Assembly: GCA_964562685.1 (NCBI GenBank)
Contig: CAZLUP010000018.1
Location: forward strand, 5,746 to 69,745
DNA from: Stanieria sp964562685
Lineage (GTDB): Bacteria; Cyanobacteriota; Cyanobacteriia; Cyanobacteriales; Xenococcaceae
Reading direction: 5' to 3'
DNA: 64,000 nt
This document shows positions 44,703 through 54,261 of the stretch, in pieces. Position numbers and translations under genes: made by a program. Within the stretch, counting starts at the first letter, position 1, and each line of letters opens with the position of its first letter. The notes beneath the pieces were generated by a model. That model was not told the DNA's origin, made no database searches, and saw nothing but the letters and a program-made list of their open reading frames with translations.

Positions 44703-45286
44703 TAGGTACTAGAAGAGGAAAAATTAAGTATCAATACTTATTATCCTGTTGATTGCTATTTTTTTAGCTCTATCCTACTCTAAGTTAATCAAATAAACCA
44801 ATGACCGTTGCTGAATTGAAGGTATCTCTCAAAGTACCGCGATCGCTATAAATTAAACTGCTAGTTCCAATAAAAATATGCACCGCTCTCCATTAAAACA
44901 TTGCTAGTAAAATTAAGTTATTTTTACTGTATTTCGTTACAATTCAACTAATCAAAATCTTTCCCGAGCTTCTAAAGCTTCTGTGAGTTCAAGATTTTAA
45001 GATAATTTTAATATTTGTAAATTTTCTCAAGTCTATTTTGAGGCTAGAACCATCAGTTTAACAAAATCAATGGTTTTTTCCAGAGATTGTGTTAAATAAA
45101 TCAACAAAGTATTAAGTATTTCTCCCAGCTTATTCAGGCGATAGCTGTTGTAATTAATACTGTTAAGAATAAAGCCAGAAACTGGGAGGCTAACTATGTC
45201 AGCTTACATCTAGAATAATTATTCGAGTCCAATTAGACTGTAACATTACTTTTTGGACTAAAGCACTGATTCAAGCATAAATTTCA
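44703..45286. other. 584-base intergenic region upstream of metG
   Basis: No gene found. CTCCCAG at about 45122 and CTGGGAG at about 45182 could pair to close a ~65-base structured segment, within 110 bases of the metG start, but internal pairing is weak. Confidence 0.35.
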
Positions 45287-46870
45287 ATGAAAGATCGTTT
45301 TAAATTTGCTTTAACTACTCCTCTTTATTACGTTAACGATGTTCCTCACATTGGTAGTGCTTACACTACGATGATTGCTGATGTAATTGCTCGCTATCAA
45401 CGTTTACAAGGGAACTCTGTCCTACTAATTACAGGAACAGATGAACACGGGCAAAAAATCCAGCGAACAGCAGCCGAACAGGGATTAGAGCCTCAAGTAC
45501 ATTGCGATCGCATTGTAGCTAGTTTTCAGTCTCTTTGGGAAAAACTCAATATTCAATACGATCGCTTTAGTCGGACTACTTCCGTGCGTCATCAAGCGAT
45601 CGTCAAGGAGTTTTTTGAGCGAGTTTGGCAGAAAGGAGATATTTATCTAGACCGACAACAGGGTTGGTACTGTGTCTCTTGTGAAGAGTTTAAAGAAGAA
45701 AGAGAGCTACTCGAAGGAGGTTTTTGTCCTCTTCATCCCAACAAACAAGTAGAATGGCGTGATGAAGAAAATTATTTTTTCAAACTATCTCAATATCAAA
45801 CTCAACTAGAAACTCTCTATGCAGACAAACCTGAGTTTATCCAACCAGAAAGTCGTCGCAACGAAGTATTAAACTTTGTTAGTCAAGGATTAAAAGATTT
45901 TTCCATTTCCCGTGTTAATTTAGATTGGGGTTTTCCTCTACCCAGCGATCCCAACCATACGATTTATGTGTGGTTCGATGCTTTGTTGGGTTATGTGACG
46001 GCTTTATTAGAGCCAGAACAAGAACCTACTTTAGCTAACGCTTTATCTCAATGGTGGCCCATTAACCTGCATCTAATTGGTAAAGATATTTTGCGTTTTC
46101 ATGCAGTTTATTGGCCCGCAATGTTGATGTCTGCCGAATTACCTTTACCAAAACAAGTATTCGGTCATGGTTTTCTCACCAAAGACGGCAAAAAAATGAG
46201 TAAAACTCTTGGCAATACGGTCGACCCATTTGCCTTAGTTAATAAATATAGTTCGGATGCTGTCCGCTATTACTTTGTCAAAGGAATTGATTTTGGCAAA
46301 GATGGGGATTTTAATGAAACTCGGTTTGTAGAACTGCTTAATGCTGATTTAGCAGATAATTTGGGTAATTTACTCAATCGTACTTTGGGTATGTTGAAAA
46401 AGTACTGTCAAAGTAATGGTCCTCAACTTACCGAAGCTGACTTAGACTTAGAACATCCCTTAAAAAAAATTGGTACGGGTTTAAGCGATCGCGTTTGTCA
46501 AGCCTACGAAGCCTTGCAGTTTAGTCAAGCTTGTGAAGAAATCTTTAATTTAATTAGAGCAAGTAACAAACATATTGATGAGTCTGCACCTTGGAGTTTA
46601 TATAAACAAGGTAAACAAAACGAAGTAGAACAGATCTTGTATGCTGTTCTAGAATCAGTTAGACTATCAGCTTATTTATTATCCCCAATTATTCCGAATC
46701 TTAGTAACGATATTTATCAACAATTAGGATTTTCCTTTGATTTTAATCATAAAACACCCAATTTATCGGCTGACATTTTAAAACAGCATTCTCAGTGGGG
46801 AAAGCTTACTGCAAATCAAAATTTAAGTAAAGCTCGTCCCATTTTTTCCAAGCTAGAATTACCGTCATAA
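45287..46870 (+). CDS. metG: Methionine--tRNA ligase
   Basis: Class Ia synthetase that charges initiator and elongator tRNA-Met. The HIGH motif is HIGSAYT near residue 21, after TTPLYYVNDVP. The single zinc knuckle is formed by CVSC and CPLH (about 126-146). The KMSKS loop reads KDGKKMSKTLGN. At 527 residues it lacks the C-terminal EMAP-II-like tRNA-binding dimer domain of longer MetRS, as usual for the short bacterial form. It is followed ~100 bases later by the NYN-domain gene. Confidence 0.95.
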   Translation: MKDRFKFALTTPLYYVNDVPHIGSAYTTMIADVIARYQRLQGNSVLLITGTDEHGQKIQRTAAEQGLEPQVHCDRIVASFQSLWEKLNIQYDRFSRTTSVRHQAIVKEFFERVWQKGDIYLDRQQGWYCVSCEEFKEERELLEGGFCPLHPNKQVEWRDEENYFFKLSQYQTQLETLYADKPEFIQPESRRNEVLNFVSQGLKDFSISRVNLDWGFPLPSDPNHTIYVWFDALLGYVTALLEPEQEPTLANALSQWWPINLHLIGKDILRFHAVYWPAMLMSAELPLPKQVFGHGFLTKDGKKMSKTLGNTVDPFALVNKYSSDAVRYYFVKGIDFGKDGDFNETRFVELLNADLADNLGNLLNRTLGMLKKYCQSNGPQLTEADLDLEHPLKKIGTGLSDRVCQAYEALQFSQACEEIFNLIRASNKHIDESAPWSLYKQGKQNEVEQILYAVLESVRLSAYLLSPIIPNLSNDIYQQLGFSFDFNHKTPNLSADILKQHSQWGKLTANQNLSKARPIFSKLELPS

Positions 46871-46972
46871 AATTGATTGTAACCAACCAATCAATTCAAC
46901 GAAACATCGTTATCAAGGGGGGTAATTCAACTAATAAAATAACTATTTTCATAAAAAAGAGGCATTAAAAAA

Positions 46973-47581
46973 ATGTTAGATAATTTCGAGAGCGACCCAA
47001 TTTTTACCCCGGAACAAATATTAGAAAATCGGGGTCGCGTTGCCATCTTTATTGATGGTTCAAATTTATTTTATGCAGCACTACAGTTAGGCATTGAGAT
47101 TGATTACAGTAAATTACTCTTTCGTTTAACTGGAGGTTCGAGGTTATTACGTTCTTTTTTCTATACAGGTGTAGATCGAACTAATGAAAAGCAACAAGGG
47201 TTTTTACTCTGGATGCGTCGCAATGGTTATCGAGTTATTGCTAAAGACTTAGTTCAGCTTCCCGATGGCTCGAAAAAAGCCAATTTAGATGTAGAAATTG
47301 CAGTCGATATGATGGCATTAGTAGGAGCGTATGATACCGCAATTTTAGTAAGTGGGGATGGAGATCTCGCCTATGCCGTCGATGCGGTCAGTTATCGAGG
47401 TGCTAGAGTAGAAGTAGTCAGTTTACGTTCAATGACTAGCGATAGTTTAATTAATGTGGCTGATCGCTATATCGATCTAGACCAAATTAAAGAAGATATT
47501 CAAAAAAATACTAAACTTCATGAACCATTACGTAGTTTTTCTGGCTTTAGTCTCTTAGATGAGGAAAAATCCGCTCAATAA
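46973..47581 (+). CDS. NYN-domain (LabA-like/DUF88) protein, putative ribonuclease
   Basis: A 202-residue PIN-like fold protein. The acidic site is visible as FIDGSNLFYAA near the N-terminus, KANLDVEIAVDMM in the middle and VSGDGDLAYAV near 127-137. NYN proteins are metal-dependent ribonucleases; LabA in Synechococcus elongatus affects circadian output, though orthology is not shown here. GAGG lies ~13 bases before the ATG. Its last 23 bases overlap the start of lptC in another frame, implying translational coupling. Confidence 0.88.
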   Translation: MLDNFESDPIFTPEQILENRGRVAIFIDGSNLFYAALQLGIEIDYSKLLFRLTGGSRLLRSFFYTGVDRTNEKQQGFLLWMRRNGYRVIAKDLVQLPDGSKKANLDVEIAVDMMALVGAYDTAILVSGDGDLAYAVDAVSYRGARVEVVSLRSMTSDSLINVADRYIDLDQIKEDIQKNTKLHEPLRSFSGFSLLDEEKSAQ

Positions 47582-48746
47582 TCGGCAAATAATCGGGGGA
47601 AAAACTTTTCGTCTGGGTTTTTGGCTCGTTGGTGTTTTGTTATTATATTTGACTGGTTGTCGATCACACTCTCCGCCAAAGACTCAGCAATCAATAGAAA
47701 CTAAATCCCCCGTTTCTGCTCATTCTGAGACTCGTCTGGTTTTAAATAATGCCGTCTTGGAACAATCTAATGTCGAAGGTGGCACTTTATGGAAACTAAA
47801 AGCAGAAAATACGGTTTACAGTGACGACCAGAAAATTGCTTATTTAGACCAAGTAACTGGTAATTTACTCCAAAATAACCAGCTTATTTTGCAGTTGAGT
47901 GGTAAAAAAGCCGAAGTTCAAGATAATGGCGCAATTATTTTTCTTCGAGATGAAGTAATTGTTACGGATCCTCGGAATGGTGCAATTTTGAGAAGTGATG
48001 AGATCGAATGGCGACCAAAAGAAAATCTTTTGATTGTCCGTAAGAATTTGACCGGGACTCATCCTCAATTGTCTATTACGGCTGAAGAGGGCAAGTATTA
48101 TACTGATACTTCAACTTTGGAACTACAACGTAATATCATTGCAAATACTCAAGAGCCTCCTTTGCAATTAAAAACTGAGCATCTTAAGTGGCAAATTCCT
48201 CAGCAACAAATTTTTAGCGACCGCAATTTAGAGATCGTTTGTTATCAAGGAGAAAATGTAACGGATCGCCTAGTTGCAGACAAAGGGGAAGTAGATTTAG
48301 CCAAAAAGACGATTACTTTACATAACAATATTGAATTATTTTCGCTCAAACCCCAATTACAAATTGCTACTAATTTTATTAGTTGGAATTATAAAACTCG
48401 AATTATTAATACCAATCAACCAATTCAAATTCTTGAACGTCAACGTCAATTAACTGTAACGGGAAATCAAGGGGAAATCGATCTACAACAGCAAGTTGCT
48501 CGTTTAGATAATGGTGTTAAAGGAATTAATCCTAGCAAACAATCTGAGTTGTATGCTCGTCAATTAATCTGGAATATTGCTACAGAAACAGTTGAAGCAA
48601 TTGGCAATGTTATTTATGAACAAACCAACCCTCAAATGAATTTAACTGGAGATCGTGCAGTAGGGAAACTAACCGAAAATAAAATAGTTGTTAGTAGTGA
48701 TAACCAAACCAAAAAACAAGTAACTTCAGTTATTAGCGATCGCTAA
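47559..48746 (+). CDS. lptC: LptC/LptA-like lipopolysaccharide transport protein (lipoprotein)
   Basis: A 395-residue exported protein with a lipobox-like LLYLTGC at about residues 28-34, so probably anchored in the inner membrane. The LptC-type beta-jellyroll begins at LVLNNAVLEQSNVEGGTLWKLKAENTVYSDDQ; a second OstA-like part follows (LVADKGEVDLAKKTITLHNNIELF), making it about twice the length of E. coli LptC, as usual in cyanobacteria. It would pass LPS from the LptBFG pump toward the outer membrane. The start overlaps the NYN gene by 23 bases. Confidence 0.85.
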   Translation: MRKNPLNNRQIIGGKTFRLGFWLVGVLLLYLTGCRSHSPPKTQQSIETKSPVSAHSETRLVLNNAVLEQSNVEGGTLWKLKAENTVYSDDQKIAYLDQVTGNLLQNNQLILQLSGKKAEVQDNGAIIFLRDEVIVTDPRNGAILRSDEIEWRPKENLLIVRKNLTGTHPQLSITAEEGKYYTDTSTLELQRNIIANTQEPPLQLKTEHLKWQIPQQQIFSDRNLEIVCYQGENVTDRLVADKGEVDLAKKTITLHNNIELFSLKPQLQIATNFISWNYKTRIINTNQPIQILERQRQLTVTGNQGEIDLQQQVARLDNGVKGINPSKQSELYARQLIWNIATETVEAIGNVIYEQTNPQMNLTGDRAVGKLTENKIVVSSDNQTKKQVTSVISDR

Positions 48747-48810
48747 TATTTTGAGGGATTAATTTATAGTTATCCTTAAATTGATGAACTAAATTTTATT
48801 TAACATCAAT

Positions 48811-48839
48811 AAAAAAAACGAGGTCTTGATTGTACCTCA
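48811..48839 (-). terminator. Rho-independent-type terminator of the DUF2605-DUF2973 unit
   Basis: On the minus strand GAGGT (48838 to 48834) and ACCTC (48824 to 48820) pair around a 9-base loop and are followed by C-G and eight T. The stem is short but placed correctly, ~80 bases after DUF2973. A second hairpin with 11 of 12 pairs lies at 48860-48898, between the convergent genes. Confidence 0.5.
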
Positions 48840-48917
48840 TTAAGCGTAAAAACCGCTACAGCATTTCTATTTGAGTTGGAAAATCGAACAGAAATGCTTG
48901 TCGACTTTTGTAATTTA

Positions 48918-49241
48918 TTATTCTTCCAAATCAGATTTATTAGGAGAAGAATTATAAATCGAATCTAGTTGCTGACGAGCATCTTCTACCGAAACAGAAC
49001 GCATTACTAATAAAGGTTCGTTAATAACTTTACCTTGTTCGTCCAACAATTCTGGATGAAGTGGCTTTTTAGTAACTTGATTAGTTTTGGCTCGACTTCT
49101 GTTTTGAGAATTATGAGCAGAAACATGATTAGGATACATTCTTTGACTTTCTGCACTCAAATTAATTAAACTACGAATTAAATTCGCAATTGCCAAAAAA
49201 GCTACGATTGTAAAAGCAAAAATGTATATTAGTTGTAACAT
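48918..49241 (-). CDS. DUF2973 family protein
   Basis: A 107-residue cyanobacterial protein with one N-terminal membrane helix (LIYIFAFTIVAFLAIANLI) followed by a polar, basic linker and a conserved C-terminal part (LHPELLDEQGKVINEPLLVMRSVSVEDARQQLDSIY). I assign it to DUF2973 from that C-terminal pattern and its location next to a DUF2605 gene. It should be a small single-pass membrane protein with a cytoplasmic tail. Function unknown; cotranscribed with the upstream gene 68 bases away. Confidence 0.75.
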   Translation of the reverse strand: MLQLIYIFAFTIVAFLAIANLIRSLINLSAESQRMYPNHVSAHNSQNRSRAKTNQVTKKPLHPELLDEQGKVINEPLLVMRSVSVEDARQQLDSIYNSSPNKSDLEE

Positions 49242-49309
49242 AACACTTTCCCCCCAAAAATAAACAAATTACTCTACTTTTTAACTACATTTTTTAACTA
49301 AATTGATGA

Positions 49310-49627
49310 CTAAAAATGAGAATCTTGAGCTTTAAGTTCGCGCCATCTTCTCGCTACATCCCAACATTGAGCAACTAGATGATGCCAAGGAACTAGCATA
49401 CGAGACTCTATTCCAGCTTGACCTCCAGTAGCTTTAAATAACATTTGGGCAGTACTAACCTCTTGTTGACATTTCTTGACTTGTTCCAGTAATTGGGCTT
49501 GTTCTTGAACTGTAAAAAAAGATAATCTCTCTGATTCTAATAAAGAACGCGATCGCGCAAACCAATATTGAAAATCTTCTAGAAGAGGTTCGAGAACTGT
49601 TTTGAGCAATTCTTGTTCTGAAGACAT
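49310..49627 (-). CDS. DUF2605 family protein
   Basis: A 105-residue soluble, helical protein (LLKTVLEPLLEDFQYWFARSRSLLESERLSF, QAQLLEQVKKCQQEVSTAQMLF, MLVPWHHLVAQCWDVARRWR). The FQYWFARSRxLLE stretch and paired location with DUF2973 fit the cyanobacteria-restricted DUF2605. No catalytic motif. It is first of the two-gene minus-strand unit and divergent from thrS across ~170 bases. Function unknown. Confidence 0.75.
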   Translation of the reverse strand: MSSEQELLKTVLEPLLEDFQYWFARSRSLLESERLSFFTVQEQAQLLEQVKKCQQEVSTAQMLFKATGGQAGIESRMLVPWHHLVAQCWDVARRWRELKAQDSHF

Positions 49628-49800
49628 AGATTTTAAAATAGCTTGTTATCTCACTACATATATTAGCGTTTTTTACATATCTTAATAAAATGTTTGATTA
49701 TCTTAATTATTAAGTTCACAATTCAAAGGCTTAGTAACACCAGTATCATAGAAAGAAATAAGACTTATAGCTGTTAGTAAAATCAAAAGAGTTAATTTGC

Positions 49801-51627
49801 ATGGTTAAACAGCCGATGCCCACCGCAGAAGAATCCAATCTCATTAAATTACCGCGTACGAGCGAATCAGAAAATCTCAAGAAAATCCGCCACACAACCT
49901 CTCACATCATGGCAATGGCGGTGCAGAAGCTGTTTCCGAAAACCCAAGTAACCATTGGTCCTTGGACAGAAAATGGTTTTTATTACGATTTTGATAGTCC
50001 CGAACCTTTTACGGATCAAGATTTAAAAGCAATTAAGAAAGAGATGATCAAGATCATCAATCAAAAATTGCCAGTCATTCGGGAAGAAGTAAGTAGAGAA
50101 GAAGCCAAAAGGCGCATTGAAGAGTTAGGCGAACCCTATAAACTAGAAATCCTGGAAGGCATTCAAGAACCGATTATCCTTTACCATTTAGGCAATAGAT
50201 GGTGGGATTTGTGTGCTGGCCCTCATGTGGAAAGTACTGCCGAGATCAATCCTAAAGCGATTGACTTAGAAAGTGTAGCGGGTGCTTATTGGCGTGGAGA
50301 TGAAACCAAAGCCCAACTACAACGGATTTATGGTACAGCTTGGGAAACTCCCGAACAGTTAGCCGAATACAAAAGGCGTAAAGAAGAAGCCTTACGCAGG
50401 GATCATCGTAAGTTAGGTAAAGAATTAGGACTATTTATTTTTGCTGATTCTGTTGGTCCCGGTTTACCTTTATGGACTCCTAAAGGAACAATATTGCGAT
50501 CGCAGTTGGAAGATTTTCTCAAACAAGAACAAATTAAACGGGGTTATCTTCCTGTAGTAACACCCCATATTGGTCGAGTAGAGTTATTTAAAACCTCTGG
50601 ACATTGGCAAAAATACAGAGAAGACTTGTTTCCGATGATGGCAGAAAATGAGGAAGCAGCCAAGCTTGAACAGGGATTTGTTCTTAAAGCAATGAATTGT
50701 CCTTTTCACGTTCAGATTTACAAAAGTCAATTGCGTTCTTATCGGGAATTGCCTATGCGACTAGCTGAATTTGGTACAGTTTATCGTTATGAACAATCAG
50801 GAGAATTAGGCGGATTAACAAGAGTCAGAGGTTTTACTCAAGATGATGCTCATTTATTTGTTACTCCAACCCAATTAGAGGAAGAATTTCTCAAGGTTGT
50901 AGATTTGATCTTATCAACGATTAAAGCTTTAAAACTAGATAAGAATTTTAGAGCAAGATTGAGCTTCCGCGATCGAGAGTCAGATAAATATATCGGTTCT
51001 GACGAGGCTTGGAATAAAGCAGAAAATGCGATCCGACGTGCGGTTGAAACTTTGGGAATGAAGTATTTTGAAGCACCAGGAGAAGCTGCTTTTTATGGAC
51101 CAAAACTTGATTTTATCGTTCACGATGCCTTAGAAAGAGAATGGCAATTAGGAACGGTACAGGTAGATTATAATTTGCCTGAAAGATTCGATTTAGAATA
51201 CATTGCGGAAGATGGCTCTCGTCAACGTCCAGTCATGATTCACCGCGCACCTTTTGGTTCTTTAGAAAGGTTGATTGGTATTCTGATTGAAGAGTATGCT
51301 GGTGACTTTCCTTTATGGTTAGCACCAACTCAAATTCGTTTACTACCTGTAAGCGATAGTCACATGGACTTCGTACAACAAGTAACAGCTAAAATGCTAG
51401 CAGCAGGAATCAGGGCAGAAGCCGATACTAGTAGAGAACGCTTGGGTAAAATGATCCGTAATGCCGAAACTCAAAAAATTCCTGTGATGGCAGTAATCGG
51501 AGATAAAGAAGTAGAAGGAAACGCTTTAAATATCCGTACTCGTGCGTCGGGAGAACTAGGAGCAATTCCGGTGGCAGAAGTAATCAATAAGTTAACTGAA
51601 GCTATTTCTTCGCACGATAATTTTTAA
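49801..51627 (+). CDS. thrS: Threonine--tRNA ligase lacking the TGS domain
   Basis: Class II synthetase for tRNA-Thr, 608 residues. It begins directly with the editing domain, whose zinc-like site is intact (HTTSHIMAMAVQ and WWDLCAGPHV), so mischarged serine can be removed. The catalytic core follows with motif 2 (RLAEFGTVYRYEQSGELGGLTRVRGF), Cys/His zinc ligands (AMNCPFHV, HRAPFGS) and the C-terminal anticodon domain (WLAPTQIRLLPVSD). The N-terminal TGS domain of E. coli-type enzymes is absent, as in cyanobacterial ThrRS I recall. A terminator follows 30 bases after the stop. Confidence 0.95.
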   Translation: MVKQPMPTAEESNLIKLPRTSESENLKKIRHTTSHIMAMAVQKLFPKTQVTIGPWTENGFYYDFDSPEPFTDQDLKAIKKEMIKIINQKLPVIREEVSREEAKRRIEELGEPYKLEILEGIQEPIILYHLGNRWWDLCAGPHVESTAEINPKAIDLESVAGAYWRGDETKAQLQRIYGTAWETPEQLAEYKRRKEEALRRDHRKLGKELGLFIFADSVGPGLPLWTPKGTILRSQLEDFLKQEQIKRGYLPVVTPHIGRVELFKTSGHWQKYREDLFPMMAENEEAAKLEQGFVLKAMNCPFHVQIYKSQLRSYRELPMRLAEFGTVYRYEQSGELGGLTRVRGFTQDDAHLFVTPTQLEEEFLKVVDLILSTIKALKLDKNFRARLSFRDRESDKYIGSDEAWNKAENAIRRAVETLGMKYFEAPGEAAFYGPKLDFIVHDALEREWQLGTVQVDYNLPERFDLEYIAEDGSRQRPVMIHRAPFGSLERLIGILIEEYAGDFPLWLAPTQIRLLPVSDSHMDFVQQVTAKMLAAGIRAEADTSRERLGKMIRNAETQKIPVMAVIGDKEVEGNALNIRTRASGELGAIPVAEVINKLTEAISSHDNF

Positions 51628-51656
51628 TATTTACTCAATTTTAATTTTTAATTATT

Positions 51657-51698
51657 AACCCGTCTCTTTGATTTAAAAAATCTGGATGGGTTTTTTTG
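51657..51698 (+). terminator. Rho-independent terminator of thrS
   Basis: AACCCGTC (51657-51664) pairs with GATGGGTT (51685-51692) with one G-U pair around a 20-base loop, followed by a run of seven T. Well placed 30 bases after the thrS stop. Confidence 0.75.
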
Positions 51699-52058
51699 TT
51701 TAATTTTGCACCACTACTTAAGCCTGTTGCGATCTTGGCGCAGCCAAGGCGCGGAGCGATCGCTCCGCTTCAATCCGTTTTAGAAGAAGCAACTTGTTTC
51801 ATGTCAGTTGTTAATTGGTCGGAAGTTGCCCGAAAATTAGTCAAACTAGTAGCTGAAAGTTTGCAGGCTGTTGGGTTAGAGTTCAAAAGTTTTGATTACA
51901 GTTTAGCTGTAGCAACGGCTCAAATTGAAGCTCCACCGCTTTCGTTAGGAGACAGAGCTTGTTTGTCTTTAGCTGCTAAGTTGGGAGCAATAGCACTAAG
52001 CGCAGATCAAATTTGGTTAACTTTTAATACTGGCGTGACTGTCGAGTTAATTCGCTAA
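51696..52058 (+). pseudogene. 5'-truncated PIN-domain (VapC-like) toxin gene
   Basis: The frame from about 51776 encodes VLEEATCFMSVVNWSEVARKL and, further on, LSLGDRACLSLAAKLGAIALSADQIW, the middle and C-terminal parts of a VapC-type PIN nuclease with its NWSEV and LGDRACLxLA motifs. The N-terminal strand with the first catalytic Asp (usually like DSSALLA) is absent: the codons before 51776 read through a GCGCAGCC-type repeat. The only nearby start is a TTG in the thrS terminator T-run. No antitoxin gene is adjacent. Probably a dead toxin; an unannotated start is unlikely to restore the first Asp. Confidence 0.75.
51731..51769. repeat. GCGCAGCC-type dispersed repeat with HIP1 palindrome
   Basis: GCGCAGCCAAGGCGCGGAG (51738-51756) matches 38368-38386 with two differences and leads into CGGAGCGATCGCTCCG, a perfect palindrome. 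It replaces the 5' end of the PIN gene. Confidence 0.65.
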
Positions 52059-52245
52059 ATCCTTGTCAATACAAGAGTTTTACACATTTTTAGTCAACCA
52101 GAATGTCGCGACCGCTTTTTCTAAACTAGAATTACTAAATTTAATTGAGATTTAAAGCCGAATATTGCCAAAGATGGCATTTATTTAAGAAATTTGAGCA
52201 TTATTTCTCGTTAAAATAGAATTGTGAGAGCAAGGAGGTGTAGCC

Positions 52246-53085
52246 ATGTCTACTTTTGTTGGCACACCAGTTAATAACAATCTCCAGAACAGTTTTTTTC
52301 AAAATAAAGAAGGTGAAGAACTAATTCCAGTTTTTCGCTATGAAAACCGACTTTATCGGAATTATTTTTTGTGGTTTTTAAAACACACCGACGAAAAGAA
52401 AAGAACATGGAAATGGTTTAGCCGAGAGCTTTTACCGCGCCTCAAAACTCGTGATGTCTTGATTGATGCTGGAGCAGGCAATGGAGAGCTTTTGTCTCAC
52501 TTTTTGCATCAATTTAATCAATGTATTGCGATTGAACCCAATCCAGCTTTTTCCAGCGAACTCTTAAGACTAATTCCCAAGCAATCCCTTTATCAAACAA
52601 CGATTCTCGGCGTTCCACCAATCCTTCCTAAAGCAAATTTAGTGATCGAGTCTCACGTCAAATATTATATTCCAACTGAAGAATGGGAAATTAATACTGA
52701 CCGCTTGATTTCATGGTTAGCACCTGGTGGATGCTTAGTTGAGGTACTGGAAAGCGAACATTCTGATTTTCAACGGATGAGAGCGGAATTCCTAGGACAA
52801 GAGTATGTCAAAGAACTTCAGCATTTTGCCTGGCAATATAGTCACCAAAAAGATATTTCAGTTGAAGTAGATACCCGAGAAGCATGGGTAACTTGTACAT
52901 CTTTAGAAATGATGTTAGGAATAGCTATTTTCATGATGAATGATGTTCCTCCTGACGTATTAGAACAACATCCTGGTATACCTACTCACGAACAATTAGC
53001 AAAATGGATTCACCACAACTATTATTCTTCTGGTGTTTATCGGATGTCTTGCGTGCAAGATTTTGTTAAGTATTTTTTGAGCTAA
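52246..53085 (+). CDS. Class I SAM-dependent methyltransferase-like protein
   Basis: A 279-residue protein with a Rossmann methyltransferase core: motif I DVLIDAGAGNGELLSHFL (about 72-86), acidic motif II CIAIEPNP, then LPKANLVIESHVKYYI and LAPGGCLVEVLES. The N- and C-terminal regions are not from a family I can name; the tail (ASSVY-like GVYRMSCVQDFVKYFLS) is aromatic. A near-perfect Shine-Dalgarno AAGGAGGTG precedes the ATG by ~7 bases, stronger than for most genes here, implying good expression. It sits beside a truncated hlyD gene and may be the survivor of a peptide-modification/export cassette (inference). Confidence 0.78.
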   Translation: MSTFVGTPVNNNLQNSFFQNKEGEELIPVFRYENRLYRNYFLWFLKHTDEKKRTWKWFSRELLPRLKTRDVLIDAGAGNGELLSHFLHQFNQCIAIEPNPAFSSELLRLIPKQSLYQTTILGVPPILPKANLVIESHVKYYIPTEEWEINTDRLISWLAPGGCLVEVLESEHSDFQRMRAEFLGQEYVKELQHFAWQYSHQKDISVEVDTREAWVTCTSLEMMLGIAIFMMNDVPPDVLEQHPGIPTHEQLAKWIHHNYYSSGVYRMSCVQDFVKYFLS

Positions 53086-53100
53086 TACCTGAAATAAAAA

Positions 53101-53142
53101 TGAGGCTAAAAACTGCACTCAATCAGAGTCCAGATAGCCTCT
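53101..53142 (+). terminator. Hairpin after the methyltransferase gene
   Basis: GAGGCTA (53102-53108) and TAGCCTC (53135-53141) are perfect inverted arms; ACTC/GAGT pair inside the loop. Only a short T-run follows, so termination strength is uncertain. Confidence 0.45.
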
Positions 53143-54261
53143 AAAAATTTAAAATATTTAACCAATGATTTAGCTATTATCGATAATTCTCGCCTAGAAA
53201 CCCGCAAAAGCCAGTTAGAAAGTAATATTGAGCAAGCCAACTTACAACTCAAACAAATTCAAGCTCAAATAACCTCACAGGAGCATCGTATCTCGGCAGA
53301 AACTGAACGCCTCAATCGCACGATTGCTTCAGCAGAGGCGGAACTAAATCGTCGTCGTCGAGAATATCAAGACCGATTAATTACTACTAGTGCCGAAGTT
53401 ACAGAATCTGAAGCCAATTTAAAATCTGTTCAAGCTGCCTTAAACGCTGCTATCTCCAAACGAAATCGCTATCAAATAGTAGCTCATGCAGGAGCTTTGT
53501 CAAAAAATCAATTAGAAGAAGCACAAGTAGCCGTCGAACAACAAGAACAAGCCGTTCAAGCTGCTCAAGCCAGACTAAAAACCGTACAAGCAGCACTCAA
53601 TCCCAGTAATGCCGAAGTTGCGATCGCCCAAGAGAATATTGCTCAAGAAAAAGCGAGTGGTCAATCTAATCTAGCTAACTTACAACGAGAAAAAGAAGCT
53701 CTGATTCAACAACAAATTGAAATTCAACAACAGCAATCTCGCGATCGCCAAGAACTCCAACAACTAGAAAAAGATCTTTATCAAACTGCTATTAAAGCTA
53801 CTGCTGATGGCATTCTGTTTCAACTCAATTTAAGGAATACAGGTCAAAGAGTAGTATCAGGCGAAGAAATTGCTCAAATTGCCCCTAGTAATACTCCTTT
53901 ACTCGTCAAAGCTTCCGTTCCTGCCCAAAATATTAGTCAAGTAAAACCTGGTCAATTAGCACAGTTAAGAGTATCTGCTTGTCCCTATCCAGATTACGGA
54001 ATTATTCAAGGTGTCGTGAATAAAATTTCTCCAGATACCATAAATACGACTGTTGCCTCAGCTACTACTCAAACTAAAATTCAGCCTGGAAAAACGGCTC
54101 TCTATCAAGTAACTATTGAACCAGAAAGCCTTACTTTAGGTCATGGGGATAATCAGTGTTCGCTTCAACTGGGAATGGAAGGCAGAGTTGACATCATTGC
54201 GAATCAAGAAACCGTGTTGAAATTTTTACTCAGGAAAGCAAGATTACTGACAGATTTATAA
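53110..54261 (+). pseudogene. 5'-truncated HlyD-family adaptor gene
   Basis: The frame is open from 53110 but has no suitable start. It enters a HlyD protein in mid-domain (LAIIDNSRLETRKSQLESNI is the end of the first lipoyl half and the start of the coiled coil). It then continues through the coiled-coil hairpin, the second lipoyl half (AIKATADGILFQLNLRNTGQ) and the beta-barrel (LRVSACPYPDYGIIQGVV) to TAA. The membrane helix and first lipoyl half, ~100 residues, are missing, so the product could not be anchored. An internal ATG at 53497 would give only a 254-residue fragment. Related to, but distinct from, the adaptor at 17981. Confidence 0.8.

Noticed and set aside
45115..45230. Possible structured leader RNA or tRNA-like segment before metG (CTCCCAG/CTGGGAG pair, TTCGAGTCC)
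   Set aside because: The closing stem is only seven pairs, internal helices do not form, and no tRNA cloverleaf can be drawn.
49801..50000. ThrRS missing its TGS domain considered as a truncation
   Set aside because: The short form with intact editing and catalytic domains is, to my knowledge, normal in cyanobacteria, and the start is in a normal context.
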